Of a stretch of DNA of 6,359 bases, positions 6,171-6,359 are shown piece after piece (position 1 is the first letter of the stretch; each line of letters starts with the position of its first letter). Below the pieces are notes generated by a model, which saw only the letters and a list, made by a program, of their open reading frames with translations, did no database searches and had not been told where the DNA came from. The translations under genes were made by a program, and so were the position numbers. This DNA is from an uncultured Bacillota bacterium (lineage in GTDB: Bacteria > Bacillota > Clostridia > Peptostreptococcales > Anaerovoracaceae), in assembly GCA_947302945.1 (NCBI GenBank), contig CAMYWZ010000066.1:1-6359 (forward strand). The letters are read 5' to 3'.

Positions 6171-6185
6171 ACGCATAATGCGCAT
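6171..6185. promoter_or_regulatory. hicB: Operator-like palindrome O2 upstream of the hicB -35
   Basis: The 15-mer ACGCATAATGCGCAT contains nested palindromes, GCAT-A-ATGC and ATGCGCAT. An identical copy lies at 6139-6153, exactly 32 bp away (about three helical turns). This copy lies 9 bp upstream of the TTGACA -35 box. Paired identical palindromes at a toxin-antitoxin promoter are what a dimeric ribbon-helix-helix autorepressor such as HicB would bind; the binding itself is inferred. Confidence 0.75.
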
Positions 6186-6205
6186 TTTTTCATTCTTTTA
6201 CAGCA

Positions 6206-6235
6206 ATCATATACACTTGCGACCCCGTTAGTCAA
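6206..6235 (-). promoter_or_regulatory. Possible upstream promoter of hicB (from the repeat)
   Basis: TTGACT at 6230-6235 is followed by 18 bp and TATGAT at 6206-6211 on the minus strand. The -35 box is the same repeat-borne TTGACT used by the tad-operon promoter. The -10 box is outside the conserved part of the repeat and is weaker. Transcripts from here would pass through both hicB operator palindromes. It may be a secondary hicB promoter or only a relic of the duplication. Confidence 0.4.
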
Positions 6236-6316
6236 CCATATTATGGCAATATTGTGCAAAATTAGATTTTTGCAATTGTGCAGGCATGCAAAAACCCCGG
6301 GATGACCCTCCCGGTG
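6229..6316. repeat. Direct repeat, right copy (terminator plus AT-rich -35 region)
   Basis: This segment matches 5561-5652. The 31 bases at 6284-6314 equal 5620-5650 exactly. Toward the left the copies still align through TGTGCAAAATTAG, TATGGCAAT and AGTCAACCA, with small indels in an AT-rich stretch. Each copy therefore holds, in minus-strand order, a terminator, an AT-rich stretch and a TTGACT -35 box. The two copies bracket hicB with a period of about 664 bp. Confidence 0.85.
6290..6316 (-). terminator. Rho-independent terminator after the right-edge gene
   Basis: On the minus strand a hairpin (arms 6309-6316 and 6295-6302, loop GGGTCA) is followed by TTTTT (6290-6294). The six base pairs nearest the loop are perfect; the seventh is an A.G mismatch and the eighth pairs. 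It differs slightly from the otherwise identical terminator at 5626-5652. It would end transcription entering from the right before hicB. Confidence 0.75.
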
Positions 6317-6317
6317 A

Positions 6318-6359
6318 TTATTTGCACTCTTGGGAGCCATTGATTGCAAGCTTAAGAGC
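6318..6359 (-). CDS. C-terminal end of an unidentified gene (partial)
   Basis: Reading leftward from the window edge, one frame stays open for 13 codons (ALKLAINGSQECK) and stops at a TAA at 6318-6320. A rho-independent terminator hairpin starts two bases later, which is the layout expected at the 3' end of a transcription unit. Only 42 nt are visible, so no family can be named, and an open stretch this short can occur by chance. The support is the close stop-terminator juxtaposition, not the peptide. Confidence 0.35.
   Translation of the reverse strand, partial: ALKLAINGSQECK

Noticed and set aside
6062..6349. 95-residue minus-strand frame at the right edge
   Set aside because: It runs across a terminator, the hicB promoter and both operators and overlaps the hicB start. 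It has Cys/His-rich low-quality composition and no ribosome site.

Overview
The window looks like a chromosomal piece from a moderately GC-rich Bacillota, most likely a Clostridia-type gut anaerobe. The grounds are strong GGAGG ribosome sites, frequent ATA (Ile) and AGG/AGA (Arg) codons, sigma-A-type promoters, and a Gram-positive-style Tad locus with no secretin gene. The taxon is an inference; no rRNA or marker gene is present. Every gene supported here is on the minus strand, so the region reads right to left.

Right edge (about 5500-6359, more AT-rich): the last codons of an unidentified gene end at 6318 and run into a terminator. Next comes a HicB-family antitoxin gene (5707-6099) with no hicA beside it. 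Its promoter (TTGACA-17-TATATT) carries two identical 15-bp operator-like palindromes 32 bp apart. A second, near-identical terminator follows hicB. The two terminators and the AT-rich sequence after each, ending in a TTGACT -35 box, are direct repeats about 664 bp apart, so hicB sits in a repeat-bounded cassette.

Main region (192-5567): a strong promoter (TTGACT-16-TATAAT) starts a compact operon encoding a reduced, divergent Tad (Flp-type) pilus or secretion apparatus. In order: a CpaB/RcpC-like SAF-domain membrane protein, a ParA/MinD-like CpaE/TadZ relative with a degenerate P-loop, the motor ATPase CpaF/TadA, the inner-membrane platform proteins TadB and TadC, two tiny single-span membrane peptides of 59 and 51 aa, and a 140-aa pseudopilin-like protein resembling DUF4320. 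The last three all begin MKQ-(L/I/F)-IV followed by a hydrophobic helix and are the best candidates for the exported or assembled subunits. Gene ends overlap (cpaE/cpaF by 8 nt; cpaF/tadB by 13 nt once repaired) or nearly touch (tadB/tadC, 1 nt), which indicates translational coupling. No prepilin peptidase, classical Flp pilin or secretin is in view.

Most notable: as given, cpaF loses its frame about 23 codons before its expected end (near 2794) and then reads, without a stop, in the wrong frame through all of tadB. A one-base change restores a sensible C-terminus and the usual overlap with tadB, so this is either a real frameshift, a sequence error or a recoding site.

Left edge (1-191): no gene can be supported. 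It holds two tandem 29-bp hairpin-forming repeats (104-161) of a type reminiscent of REP-like dispersed repeats.
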